Source of the DNA: Clostridiales bacterium GWF2_38_85
GTDB lineage: Bacteria; Bacillota; Clostridia; Oscillospirales; CAG-382
DNA length: 35,459 nt
NCBI GenBank assembly: GCA_001797275.1
Contig: MGOY01000012.1
Coordinates: 1 to 35,459, forward strand
Direction of reading: 5' to 3'
Part shown: positions 15,623 through 23,154 of the stretch, piece by piece
Layout: each line of letters starts with the position of its first letter
Position numbering within the stretch: the stretch's first letter is position 1
Program-made: the position numbers and the translations under genes
The notes under the pieces: model-generated
What the model was told of the DNA's origin: nothing
Databases searched by the model: none
The model's input: the letters and a program-made list of their open reading frames with translations, nothing else

Positions 15623-15903
15623 AAGCGGTTTTTCTCAAAGTTGAAAATTTCTTTCAACCTAACTCCATATTTATTGAATAGGAATATATTAACTATACCA
15701 TTATTTAAAATATAATTCAACGATTATTTATAAAAAGAGAATATGTTTTACCGATATCATAATTTTGCCTTGCTTTCAATCGCTTCCTGTAAATCTGCAA
15801 GCTCTTATGCGACTACACCTAATCGTCAAATTTTTTGAACCTTGTTATGTATAAAACATCGCAACTTTAGTAAACTATATATATCTTATTTGGGAGGTAG
15901 TAT

Positions 15904-16038
15904 ATGCCGAAAGACAGTCAGCAGGATAAAAAGGAAGTTAAAATCAAGAAAACCAACGGTCAGGCACCAATCTCTAAAGACCATAAAACTCAAAGCAATA
16001 ATAAAAAAAGACAGTCTAACAAATCAAATGATGTATGA
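15904..16038 (+). CDS. Small Lys/Gln/Asn-rich protein, 44 aa
   Basis: A strong RBS (GGGAGGTA at 15892-15899) precedes ATG 15904. The 44 residues are hydrophilic and unstructured in character (starts MPKDSQQDKKEVKIKK, ends QSNKSNDV); no cysteine, tryptophan or membrane segment. It is followed 9 bases later by a second protein of similar composition. Composition recalls small spore-core proteins, but I cannot match it to any named family. Real translation is suggested by RBS quality and tandem layout. Confidence 0.6.
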   Translation: MPKDSQQDKKEVKIKKTNGQAPISKDHKTQSNNKKRQSNKSNDV

Positions 16039-16047
16039 GGAGTAGAT

Positions 16048-16200
16048 ATGAGTAAAAAGAATAGCAAGTCTAATAAAGCAGCGAGCAATTCGGATAAGAA
16101 GCAGAATGTAGTTATTAATACTGCAGCAACAGACAATCAGAACATCAATCAAAACCACAATATCGAAAAAGAATCAATGGGACCGAACACGCGAAGATAA
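16048..16200 (+). CDS. Small Lys/Asn-rich protein, 50 aa
   Basis: ATG 16048 follows GAGGAG (16037-16042), which overlaps the stop region of the previous small gene, so the pair is likely cotranslated. It starts MSKKNSKSNKAASNSDKK, has a central VVINTAATDNQNINQNHN and ends ESMGPNTRR. It is disordered in character and shares Ser/Asn/Lys richness with its partner without being a clear copy. Function unknown; spore-associated or nucleic-acid-binding roles are guesses. A strong terminator follows. Confidence 0.6.
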   Translation: MSKKNSKSNKAASNSDKKQNVVINTAATDNQNINQNHNIEKESMGPNTRR

Positions 16201-16212
16201 ATCTACAATCAA

Positions 16213-16256
16213 ACATACCCTTCTGTCATATGGGTTATGACGGGAGGGTATGTTTG
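16213..16256 (+). terminator. Hairpin terminating the small-protein pair
   Basis: ACATACCCT ... AGGGTATGT with inner CTGTCATA/TATGACGG forms a long stem of about 17 bp. The T-run is short (TTTGAC), so it may act more as an RNA-stabilising end. Nothing recognisable lies in 16257-16520. Confidence 0.65.
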
Positions 16257-16523
16257 ACATAATAAATCATTATATCTTTTTAATCTATCTTTTGTTATAA
16301 TAAATATATCAATCGTATGACTAAGCAATTGAGATATTAAACTAAAAAATGAATTGTTATTTTATTTATTTGAAAAAAGTCAAAGAGTAAAGGCATTTTT
16401 CAAATTGCTAAGGTAATTCATTTATTAGTTTTATATAGGCAAACAAACTTGGTGGCGGAGGTTATATGCTATTGATTTGCTTTGATGCCAATAAGTAGAT
16501 TTTCTTCTTGACTGAATATTTTA

Positions 16524-16551
16524 ACCTGTTAAACGATTATACTGACCTGTT
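16524..16551 (+). promoter_or_regulatory. LytTR-type direct repeat (autoregulatory site candidate)
   Basis: Two identical ACCTGTT boxes at 16524-16530 and 16545-16551 are exactly 21 bases apart, i.e. two helical turns, the arrangement used by LytTR-domain regulators. They lie upstream of the TATAAT at 16587-16592 and about 65 bases before the LytTR gene. Confidence 0.6.
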
Positions 16552-16614
16552 GCGGAAAGACTATTTCATTTTTGAAAAGCCGGTAGTATAATAATAACAG
16601 TGGGAGGTGAAACG

Positions 16615-17085
16615 GTGAAAATACATATTGAGATAGTTGATAATATTGAAGAAAATGAGGTCATCATCCGCTGCGGCTGCGTGGATGAAAAGATCAACAA
16701 GCTTCATCAATTATTGATTGATCAAAATTTGTCGGACAGCAAAATAACCTTTTTCAAAAAGAATCAAGAATACTACTTCCCGCTTGATGATGTTCTTTTC
16801 TTTGAGACTGAGGATGAGTTTGTTTATGCACACACAGCGAATGATGCATATCGGATCAAATACCGACTCTACGAGTTGGAAGAGATATTGCCAAAGAAGT
16901 TTATACGCGCAGCAAAATCGACAATCGTAAATACCGGACAAATTTACTCAATAGCCCGAAACATCACTGCTTCAAGCCTTGTTAACTTCATCGGCAGCCA
17001 TAAGACCATATATATTTCTCGACTGTATTACCGGGATTTACAGCAGCGTTTAAACGAACGAAATCCGAAAGACAACCGTAGATGA
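16615..17085 (+). CDS. LytTR-domain transcriptional regulator
   Basis: 156-aa protein with a C-terminal LytTR DNA-binding domain (about residues 55-150): FFKKNQEYYFPLDDVLFFETEDEFVYAHT, YELEEILPKKFIRAAKSTIVN and the closing RLYYRDLQQRL. There is no receiver domain; the N-terminal ~50 residues form a short basic/acidic strand-helix segment typical of stand-alone LytTR proteins. GTG start with GGGAGGTG at 16602-16609. A TATAAT at 16587-16592 implies a very short leader. The next gene, encoding a LiaF-like membrane protein, lies 55 bases downstream, a common Firmicute pairing in envelope-stress control. Confidence 0.92.
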   Translation: MKIHIEIVDNIEENEVIIRCGCVDEKINKLHQLLIDQNLSDSKITFFKKNQEYYFPLDDVLFFETEDEFVYAHTANDAYRIKYRLYELEEILPKKFIRAAKSTIVNTGQIYSIARNITASSLVNFIGSHKTIYISRLYYRDLQQRLNERNPKDNRR

Positions 17086-17140
17086 CAGGGTTTTATACAA
17101 TACTTATTAACAATTTTACCGGTTAATTACCGGGGAAGGA

Positions 17141-17845
17141 ATGAGATTGAAATTGAAAAATAAAAACTGGTTCTGGGGATTATTTTTATTATTCTTGGCA
17201 GTATTCATAATTGCAATTCAAATTGGTTCGTTCAGTGAAATAGGAACAATGACAATTATTGCGACAGCTCTGATATTTGCAATGATTATAACCAGCCTGA
17301 TTAAGCTACAGTTTTTCGGAGTGTTTGTACCATTGGCATTTCTTTACATGATATTTGAAAAACCGTTAAACTTACCCGATATATCCGGATGGCTTTTAAT
17401 TCTTGTTGCGTTAATGCTTACTGCAGGTATTGATATGCTTTTTCCACATCACAGAAGAAGGCACGGTGTATTTTGCCGCAACTCAAGCAAGGGGGAAGAA
17501 CTGAATGGCAATAAGGTTTACGCCAAAACTTCTTTTAGTGAAGCAAGCAAGTATCTTCACAGCGAAAGCTTGAAAAATGGTGAATTCAATGTATCCTTCG
17601 GAGAACTGAACGTTTATTTCGATCAGGCACAGCTTGACCCAAACGGAGCAGAGGTTTATCTTGACTGCAACTTCGGATCGATGAATGTCTTTATACCGAG
17701 AGATTGGAAGGTAATCGACAAACTGCAAGCCAATCTTGGCAGTGTCGAGCATCAACACAATTCTACTGTACTCGCAGGAGATGCGCCTTGTTTGACACTC
17801 AGCGGTAATGTCCGCTTCGGAAGTATAGAAATTAAATATGTTTAA
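17141..17845 (+). CDS. LiaF-like membrane protein
   Basis: 234-aa protein with four hydrophobic segments in the first ~110 residues (WGLFLLFLAVFIIAIQI, MTIIATALIFAMIITSLI, FGVFVPLAFLYMIF and GWLLILVALMLTAGIDMLF), then a soluble C-terminal beta domain (FNVSFGELNVYFDQAQL, VYLDCNFGSMNVFIPRDW, GNVRFGSIEIKYV) of the LiaF/DUF2154 type with its repeating G-x-x-x-V/I-x-F/Y pattern. It probably lies in the membrane and works with the LytTR regulator just upstream, sensing or buffering envelope stress; that partnership is inference from gene order. RBS GGGGAAGGA at 17131-17139 directly before the ATG is very close, so initiation may instead use TTG 17147. Confidence 0.85.
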   Translation: MRLKLKNKNWFWGLFLLFLAVFIIAIQIGSFSEIGTMTIIATALIFAMIITSLIKLQFFGVFVPLAFLYMIFEKPLNLPDISGWLLILVALMLTAGIDMLFPHHRRRHGVFCRNSSKGEELNGNKVYAKTSFSEASKYLHSESLKNGEFNVSFGELNVYFDQAQLDPNGAEVYLDCNFGSMNVFIPRDWKVIDKLQANLGSVEHQHNSTVLAGDAPCLTLSGNVRFGSIEIKYV

Positions 17846-17859
17846 AAAATGCTAATAAA

Positions 17860-17898
17860 AAATCCCCGCATAAAGAAATAATGCAGGGATTTTTTTAT
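17860..17898. terminator. Bidirectional terminator
   Basis: AATCCCCGCAT pairs with ATGCAGGGATT (one bulge or mismatch) around AAAGAAATA, with A-rich and T7 flanks. It separates the convergent LiaF-like and antiporter genes and can serve both. Confidence 0.85.
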
Positions 17899-17911
17899 TC
17901 AAATATCATTT

Positions 17912-19234
17912 TCAGCTTTTAGATTTATTCTCTGAATCTACATTTTCAATAGCTTCAGAGGCAATTGAAACCTGATGTTCTTTGCCATCGACCTTGATTT
18001 GGGGCAACTGTTTCTTGAATACCATTTTTAAAAGAATCGGGCATAACATTGAAGTTGCGATTATAAGAAAAATAGTTGCGACAAGAGGATCGATGCCTTT
18101 TAAAATACCATCTTTATAATATATCAAAGTCTGACCGGTTGCATAAACTGCAAGTGCGACCTCACCGCGGGCAATCATACCGCAACCTATTGATAATGAT
18201 TCTCTGTTGTTATAATGAAAAAGCTTTGCGATTCCGCCGCAGCCGATAATTTTCCCTATAATACCTATAACAACGAATACTACTGCAAACAACAGACCTG
18301 ACACCTGGAAATGACTGAAATCTGCACTGATTCCGATGTAAGCGAAAAAGATAGGTGTGAATATCATATATCCACTGACAACGATTTTACGGTCGACAAA
18401 TGATGTATCATCAAGACCACTGAGCATAAGTCCCGCCATATATGCACCGGTTATTGCGGCGATACCGAAAAATTCTTCGGCAAAATAGGCATAGAAGAAG
18501 CACATAGCTAATGCAAAAATACTTGTACGGCGTTTGTGGGGATATTTTTTAACCAGCATCTTGAAACTATATCGAAGAATAATTCCAAGACCGATTGTAA
18601 ACACGAAGAAGCCTGCAGCCTTGAGTAATGTAGTACCGATATTTCCGCCACCCTTTAATCCGGTTATTAAGCTGAGAGCAATAATACCGAGTACATCATC
18701 TATAATAGCTGCGCTGAGAATTGTTGTACCGACCTTTGTATTGAGCTTACCAAGTTCACGAAGAGTTTCAACAGTAATTCCGACGCTTGTAGCTGCGAGA
18801 ATACATCCGATGAAGAGTGCATTCATAAGTTTGTCGAGATTGTTTATTTCGCCGATACCGCCCATGAAAAACATAGCTCCGAAAGTGCCGAGAGCAACGG
18901 GTATGATAACTCCCATAACAGCAACCGATGTGGCTGCAACACCGCTGGTCTTCATTTCCTTGAAATCTGTTTCAAGCCCGCTTGAAAACAGAATGAAAAT
19001 AACACCGATTTGTGAGAAGCTATTAAGCACATCCATCTCAGCTTCCGACGGGTTCAATATACCGTTAAAATTTATACCCAGATGACTGACAATAGCCGGT
19101 CCGATAACCAGACCTGCAATAATCATACCGACAACCTGCGGTAAACCAATCCTGCGGGTAAGCATGCCGAGTAACTTTGTTGCTAGCAATATTACGGCGC
19201 AGTAATAAAAAATGTTCATAACATTAAATTCCAT
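17912..19234 (-). CDS. CPA2-family cation/proton antiporter
   Basis: 440-aa integral membrane protein of the monovalent cation:proton antiporter-2 family (Kef/NapA-like). About 12-13 membrane segments start at residue 7. Family features include RRIGLPQVVGMIIAGLVIGP near the N-terminus, the SSGLETDF loop, SVGITVETL and IIDDVLGIIALSL with the paired aspartates that carry ions. It has no C-terminal RCK/TrkA-N domain, only a short charged tail, so regulation by nucleotides is not expected. The RBS AGAGGGAA lies before the ATG. It likely exchanges Na+ or K+ for H+; which cation cannot be told. Confidence 0.92.
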   Translation of the reverse strand: MEFNVMNIFYYCAVILLATKLLGMLTRRIGLPQVVGMIIAGLVIGPAIVSHLGINFNGILNPSEAEMDVLNSFSQIGVIFILFSSGLETDFKEMKTSGVAATSVAVMGVIIPVALGTFGAMFFMGGIGEINNLDKLMNALFIGCILAATSVGITVETLRELGKLNTKVGTTILSAAIIDDVLGIIALSLITGLKGGGNIGTTLLKAAGFFVFTIGLGIILRYSFKMLVKKYPHKRRTSIFALAMCFFYAYFAEEFFGIAAITGAYMAGLMLSGLDDTSFVDRKIVVSGYMIFTPIFFAYIGISADFSHFQVSGLLFAVVFVVIGIIGKIIGCGGIAKLFHYNNRESLSIGCGMIARGEVALAVYATGQTLIYYKDGILKGIDPLVATIFLIIATSMLCPILLKMVFKKQLPQIKVDGKEHQVSIASEAIENVDSENKSKS

Positions 19235-19271
19235 TAAATATTCCCTCTATCTATTTTGCAATATCTTTTTT

Positions 19272-19300
19272 ATTATATACCTGTTTATTTTATCAAGCAA
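19272..19300 (-). promoter_or_regulatory. Sigma-A promoter of the antiporter
   Basis: On the - strand TTGCTT (19300-19295) and TATAAT (19277-19272) with a 17-base spacer, about 38 bases before the start codon. Confidence 0.65.
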
Positions 19301-19350
19301 TAGCTTCTTTGTATAAATAATCAAAATATCATACTTATTATTATGAAATA

Positions 19351-19401
19351 TGCACAAAAACAGCCCGCTTTTAAAAGCGAACCACTCCGGATTTTTGTGC
19401 A
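19351..19401. repeat. Nested palindrome
   Basis: TGCACAAAAA (19351-19360) and TTTTTGTGCA (19392-19401) enclose a perfect 14-base palindrome CGCTTTTAAAAGCG (19366-19379). It lies in the divergent space between the antiporter and the DUF2971 relic and can form a two-level cruciform or RNA structure. Confidence 0.7.
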
Positions 19402-19469
19402 ATTAGACCGATGTAATAAAATGTATGCTGAATGATGGTTGATTGCATACGAACTTATAAGCATTTTTA

Positions 19470-19498
19470 TTGACATTGTTAGCAGAATTTAGTACAAT
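19470..19498 (+). promoter_or_regulatory. Sigma-A promoter of the DUF2971 relic
   Basis: TTGACA (19470-19475) and TACAAT (19493-19498), 17-base spacer: nearly consensus. It drives a gene that is now broken, and may still supply transcription to the ATPase gene at 20022. Confidence 0.75.
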
Positions 19499-19534
19499 GA
19501 ATATATAATATTAAAACAGAGGGAGCGTGAGGAT

Positions 19535-20016
19535 ATGGATTTAGACAAACTATATTCATTAATTTGTGATATAGCAGATGATAATGAAAATGTTGACAAT
19601 GTTCTAATTCAAATAAGTGAAAAAAGTAAATCACATTCTCACTTATCACATTATTGTAGTTTTAATACTTTTCAATGCATAATCACTAATAAAACATTAA
19701 GGTATACTTGCTTGTGTAACGCTAGAATAAATGATCTTTTAGAAGGGAAGAGAAAAAGCATCGAATGTTTCGCAAACAATGTATTTATTTCTTGTCTCAC
19801 ACATTAAATTATCCAATAGAAAAAACAGTTTTCGATTTTATAGACATAAGAATAAAAGATGATATATTTAGAGATTTAGAAATTATTATAAATCCATGGG
19901 CAAGTATGTCATCTCAAAAGAAAATACAGAAGACGATAAAAAATAGTTTATTGAATGAATCAATAAAAAATTCAATATCTATTAAGCATAGTGAGTTATA
20001 TGGATTGGTAAAATAA
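19535..20016 (+). pseudogene. Frameshifted, shortened DUF2971 gene
   Basis: The first frame (19535-19807) reads HYCSFNTFQCIITNKTLRYT...NDLLEGKRKSIECFANNVFIS, the conserved start of DUF2971 proteins (HYxSxxxxxxIxxxxxLR... NDxxEG). It stops after about 90 codons, while the frame that follows (overlapping from ~19765) gives the expected C-terminus (FRDLEIIINPWASMSSQKKIQKTIK...). The total of ~160 aa is well under the usual 250-300, so an internal deletion and a frameshift are both present. Good RBS (GAGGGAGCG) and promoter show it was once a normal gene. It lies 5 bases before the ATPase gene. Confidence 0.7.
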
Positions 20017-20021
20017 AAATC

Positions 20022-20774
20022 ATGATTAACAATTTATACGTCAGCGGACTGCGGATTGATGAAGAAATCCCGAAAGATAATTATATTTCAAAGCTGCCTG
20101 TTGTTGCTAACCTTTTGAAGATGGGTGAACTTAGATTCGATAAAAGAGTTACATTTTTTGTCGGTGAGAACGGAACGGGCAAATCAACTCTGCTCGAAGC
20201 GCTTGCTGTCTGCAGTGGTTTCAATGCGGAGGGTGGCACACGGAACTTCGATTTCTCAACAGCAGAAACTCATTCAAAGCTCTGCGACTACCTGACAGTA
20301 ATCAAAGGTATAAAGCATCCAAGGGATGGTTATTTTCTCAGAGCTGAGAGCTTCTATAATGTCGCAAGCAATATCGATGAGCTTGACAAAATACCGGCTG
20401 CGGCACCAAAAATATCTGCAAGCTACGGCGGGAAATCACTTCACAATCAATCGCACGGGGAAAGCTTTCTGACACTTGTTGAGCATAGATTCGGCGGCAA
20501 TGGACTGTATATCCTTGACGAGCCTGAAGCGGCACTTTCACCCAAAAGCCAGATGAAGCTGCTTGCCGAGATAGACAGACTTGTCGGCAAAAACTCACAG
20601 TTTATCATCGCAACACATTCACCTGTGCTGCTTGCGTTCCCAAATGCGGAAATATTCGTGCTGTCGGGCGATGCTATAACGCTGACGCCGTATAAGGAAA
20701 CCGTGCATTATACTATGACAAAGAACTTTCTCGACAACCCAGATCGAATGATAAAATATCTGCTTGAGAAATAG
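20022..20774 (+). CDS. AAA/ABC-type ATPase (COG3910-like)
   Basis: 250-aa soluble ATPase. The Walker A is GENGTGKST in TFFVGENGTGKSTLLEAL, a shortened middle carries the ABC-like loop (QSHGESFLTL), the Walker B is GLYILDEPEAALSP with the catalytic Glu, and the switch His is in FIIATHSPVLLAFP. This matches stand-alone predicted ATPases related to RecF/SMC/OLD-like enzymes without a transmembrane partner. It has no good RBS and starts 5 bases after the DUF2971 stop, so translational coupling to the decayed gene is likely. Cellular role unknown; some relatives sit in defence loci. Confidence 0.88.
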   Translation: MINNLYVSGLRIDEEIPKDNYISKLPVVANLLKMGELRFDKRVTFFVGENGTGKSTLLEALAVCSGFNAEGGTRNFDFSTAETHSKLCDYLTVIKGIKHPRDGYFLRAESFYNVASNIDELDKIPAAAPKISASYGGKSLHNQSHGESFLTLVEHRFGGNGLYILDEPEAALSPKSQMKLLAEIDRLVGKNSQFIIATHSPVLLAFPNAEIFVLSGDAITLTPYKETVHYTMTKNFLDNPDRMIKYLLEK

Positions 20775-20784
20775 GGAGTAGCAT

Positions 20785-20964
20785 ATGAAACAAAACCAAA
20801 TCAGAAATGCTGCAAGAGCATTAATTATTGAAGAAGGTCATATTCTTTTATGTAAATACATAGATGAGAAAGGTCCTTTGATAAAAGCGGGAAATACACA
20901 GTAGAATTCAATGCTGAAAAGCGCAAGGGAAGTTTTGAAATATATTGGAAGAAAGAGGAATAGG
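20785..20964 (+). pseudogene. NUDIX gene start fragment joined to another gene's tail
   Basis: The ATG at 20785 with RBS GGGAG reads KQNQIRNAARALIIEEGHIL, the typical start of a NUDIX hydrolase, and continues LCKYIDEKGPL. It loses the reading before the Nudix box and stops at 20902-20904. A second frame from about 20892 reads KYTVEFNAEKRKGSFEIYWK and stops at 20962-20964, looking like the end of a different gene. The breakpoint is near 20885. Confidence 0.6.
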
Positions 20965-20967
20965 CTA

Positions 20968-21909
20968 ATGATTATGAGTAAATCAGCTCTCATACTTGGT
21001 GGAAGTTATTTTGTTGGCAAAAAGATAGTATCAAGTTTAGTCGGACGTGGATATAAGGTAACTATATTGAACAGAGGAACAAAAGCATGTGAAATAGATG
21101 CTGTGGAACAGATTAAATGTGATCGCAGCGATATAAATCAGATGAAAACTGTACTTGCTGGCAGAGAATTTGATTTTGTTGTCGATGTAAGTAGGTACGA
21201 TATGAGTTGGGTTGAAATCCTTTGCGATTCTTTAAATTTTGATTCGGTAAAAACATTTATATTCATTAGCTCAAGTGCTGTTTATGATATTAACAATTTA
21301 GAGATTCCTTATAAAGAAAATGATAGTTTAGCTGAAAATAAATATTGGACAAGTTATGGTTTGAATAAAATAAAAGCTGAGAGATATTATACAGAGTTTT
21401 TAAGTAGTAAAAAAAGCAATCTTGTAATTCTAAGGCCTCCTTACATATATGGTGAGGATAATTATGTTCAACGCGAAAGCTTTATTTTCAAGCATATTTG
21501 TAATGATGAGCCTGTTTTTGTACCTTCCAATAATCCAAAATTACAATTTATTTATGTATATGACCTAGCGGAAATCGTTTGTGAATTTTTTGAGCGAACA
21601 AATGAGAAAACAACAATTTGCAATGTTGGGAACAAGGAATATATGTCTTCTTATAAATGGGTTGAAGCGTGTGCCAAAGCAGCAAAAAAGAAAGCAAGGA
21701 TAATAAAATTTGATTATGAGAACATAAACATTAATATACGACAATTCTTTCCGTTTTTTGATTATGATAACGTTCTTGATGTAAATAAAATTAAAAAAAT
21801 AGTACCAAACGAAACAACATTTGAATTAGGACTTAAATCTTCATTTGAATGGTATGAAAATAATAAACAAAATATTATTTTCAAGCCTGCTGTTGAACGT
21901 AAAACCTGA
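20968..21909 (+). CDS. NAD-dependent epimerase/dehydratase (extended SDR)
   Basis: 313-aa extended short-chain dehydrogenase. The Rossmann motif is LILGGSYFVGKKI (GGxxFxG), with the catalytic Ser in FISSSAVY and the Tyr-Lys pair in YGLNKIKAE (YxxxK). The 180-230 region (VILRPPYIYGEDNYVQRESFI) is typical of sugar-nucleotide-type epimerase folds; substrate unknown. The start at 20968 has GAGG at 20955-20958; the longer upstream frame runs through the NUDIX relic. The last ~8 residues (KPAVERKT) come from the joint with the HAD fragment, so the natural C-terminus may be lost, though the fold is complete. Confidence 0.85.
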   Translation: MIMSKSALILGGSYFVGKKIVSSLVGRGYKVTILNRGTKACEIDAVEQIKCDRSDINQMKTVLAGREFDFVVDVSRYDMSWVEILCDSLNFDSVKTFIFISSSAVYDINNLEIPYKENDSLAENKYWTSYGLNKIKAERYYTEFLSSKKSNLVILRPPYIYGEDNYVQRESFIFKHICNDEPVFVPSNNPKLQFIYVYDLAEIVCEFFERTNEKTTICNVGNKEYMSSYKWVEACAKAAKKKARIIKFDYENININIRQFFPFFDYDNVLDVNKIKKIVPNETTFELGLKSSFEWYENNKQNIIFKPAVERKT

Positions 21910-22081
21910 GGATTGTCTATTTGTCGGTGATGGCGGAAGTAATGAGCTGCCCGGTGCTGTAAATGCCGGAATGAAAGCAGTTCAGGCAAAATGGTTTTCG
22001 CTCGATAAGAACAAAAACAATGCGGGATCTCATTTCAAGCAAATATATGAACCATTGGAAATTATAAATATTTTAAAATAA
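21885..22081 (+). pseudogene. HAD-family hydrolase C-terminal fragment
   Basis: A frame without a start reads VKPEDCLFVGDGGSNELPGA, continuing VNAGMKAVQAKWFS and ending in NILK. The V-G-D-G-x-x-x-E-L-x-G-A pattern is motif IV of HAD phosphatases. The first two-thirds of the gene are missing. It shares its left end with the epimerase C-terminus, out of frame. Confidence 0.75.
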
Positions 22082-22142
22082 AATATGCCTATTGACATAA
22101 AATTTTTATTGTGTTAGCCTTAGTTTGAAAGGTGGTTTTCGT

Positions 22143-23153
22143 GTGTATCATTCGAGATTTAAAGGCACACATTACGAAGCAGGTTTGAGATATGGCGATA
22201 TACTATATAAACACGGCGCGGATTTGTCGCATGCCTTCAGCAAGGACAGCAAAAAGATTGAATTTGTCAAAGAAAGCATAAAAATATACGAGAGGGAATA
22301 CCCTGAGGTTCTGGACGAAATCAGAGGTGTTGCAGAGGGAATGAGGATTCCGTTCGAGGACTTGTCAACTTTCCTGCTTGGAATGTACTGTTTCATCTTC
22401 AACAACAGATGTACTAATACTGCTGTTTTCGACGGCGATAACATCATTTTCGGAAGAAACAGCGACTTTCTTGTCAGCCTTGAAAAGCAGTATGAAAGCA
22501 CATATTACAAACTTGATAACAGCAACAGCTTCATCGGCAATACAACAACAATGATTCAAATGGAGGACGGTGTCAATGAGCATGGGTTGGCAGTCGGGCT
22601 GACATTTATATATCCGCTTAAGATAAAACCCGGACTTAATGCCGGAATGATGGTCAGATATATCCTCGAAAAATGTAAAAATGTCGCGGAAGCGTTGGAA
22701 AAACTGCAGAACTTCACAATCGGCTCAGCGCAGACCATAACTATGATTGACCGTGCCGGAGATATGGCTGTTGTTGAGTGTAACTGCGAAACGCTGTATG
22801 TTATCAGACCTGAGCCGGAGCAGATTTTCGTCCATGCAACTAACAACCTGAAAAGTCCGGAAATGCTGCAATATCAGTATGACGGGGTTGACGATATCCA
22901 TTCGGGTGAAAGATATGAAACAGTGTATAATGCTCTCAAGGACAGGAAAAATTGCTCAGTAGAATATATGAAAGAAATCCTGACAGGTAAACAAGGTTTT
23001 ATGTGTCAATATGACAGAGCACAAGTATTTGATGCTGTGTGGTCATCAATATACGACTTGAAAAACATGAAAATATATAGAGCAGAGGGAAACCCGTCAA
23101 GGGTAAAGTATAAAGAAGACACAAGGTTGAAGTTTATAAAATCGGGAGATTAA
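22143..23153 (+). CDS. C45 autoproteolytic acyltransferase/hydrolase
   Basis: 337-aa Ntn-hydrolase of peptidase family C45 (isopenicillin-N acyltransferase-like). The start is GTG 22143 with AAAGGTGG at 22128-22135. Family landmarks are FKGTHYEAGLRYGDILYKHG at the N-terminus, the putative autoprocessing cysteine in NNRCTNTAVF, IIFGRNSDFL and NEHGLAVGLTFIYP. Such enzymes self-cleave before the Cys and then hydrolyse or transfer acyl groups on amides. A TTGACA at 22092-22097 with a weak -10 suggests its own promoter. It begins an operon with a ProC-like reductase 1 base downstream. Substrate not deducible. Confidence 0.87.
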   Translation: MYHSRFKGTHYEAGLRYGDILYKHGADLSHAFSKDSKKIEFVKESIKIYEREYPEVLDEIRGVAEGMRIPFEDLSTFLLGMYCFIFNNRCTNTAVFDGDNIIFGRNSDFLVSLEKQYESTYYKLDNSNSFIGNTTTMIQMEDGVNEHGLAVGLTFIYPLKIKPGLNAGMMVRYILEKCKNVAEALEKLQNFTIGSAQTITMIDRAGDMAVVECNCETLYVIRPEPEQIFVHATNNLKSPEMLQYQYDGVDDIHSGERYETVYNALKDRKNCSVEYMKEILTGKQGFMCQYDRAQVFDAVWSSIYDLKNMKIYRAEGNPSRVKYKEDTRLKFIKSGD

Positions 23154-23154
23154 A

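Noticed and set aside
15904-16200. Calling the two tiny proteins SASPs
   Set aside because: Composition is suggestive, but no named small acid-soluble protein motif is present.
18534-19085. 183-aa + strand frame
   Set aside because: Shadow of the antiporter gene on the opposite strand; its composition (Ser/Pro/Ile-rich) is that of an antisense reading.
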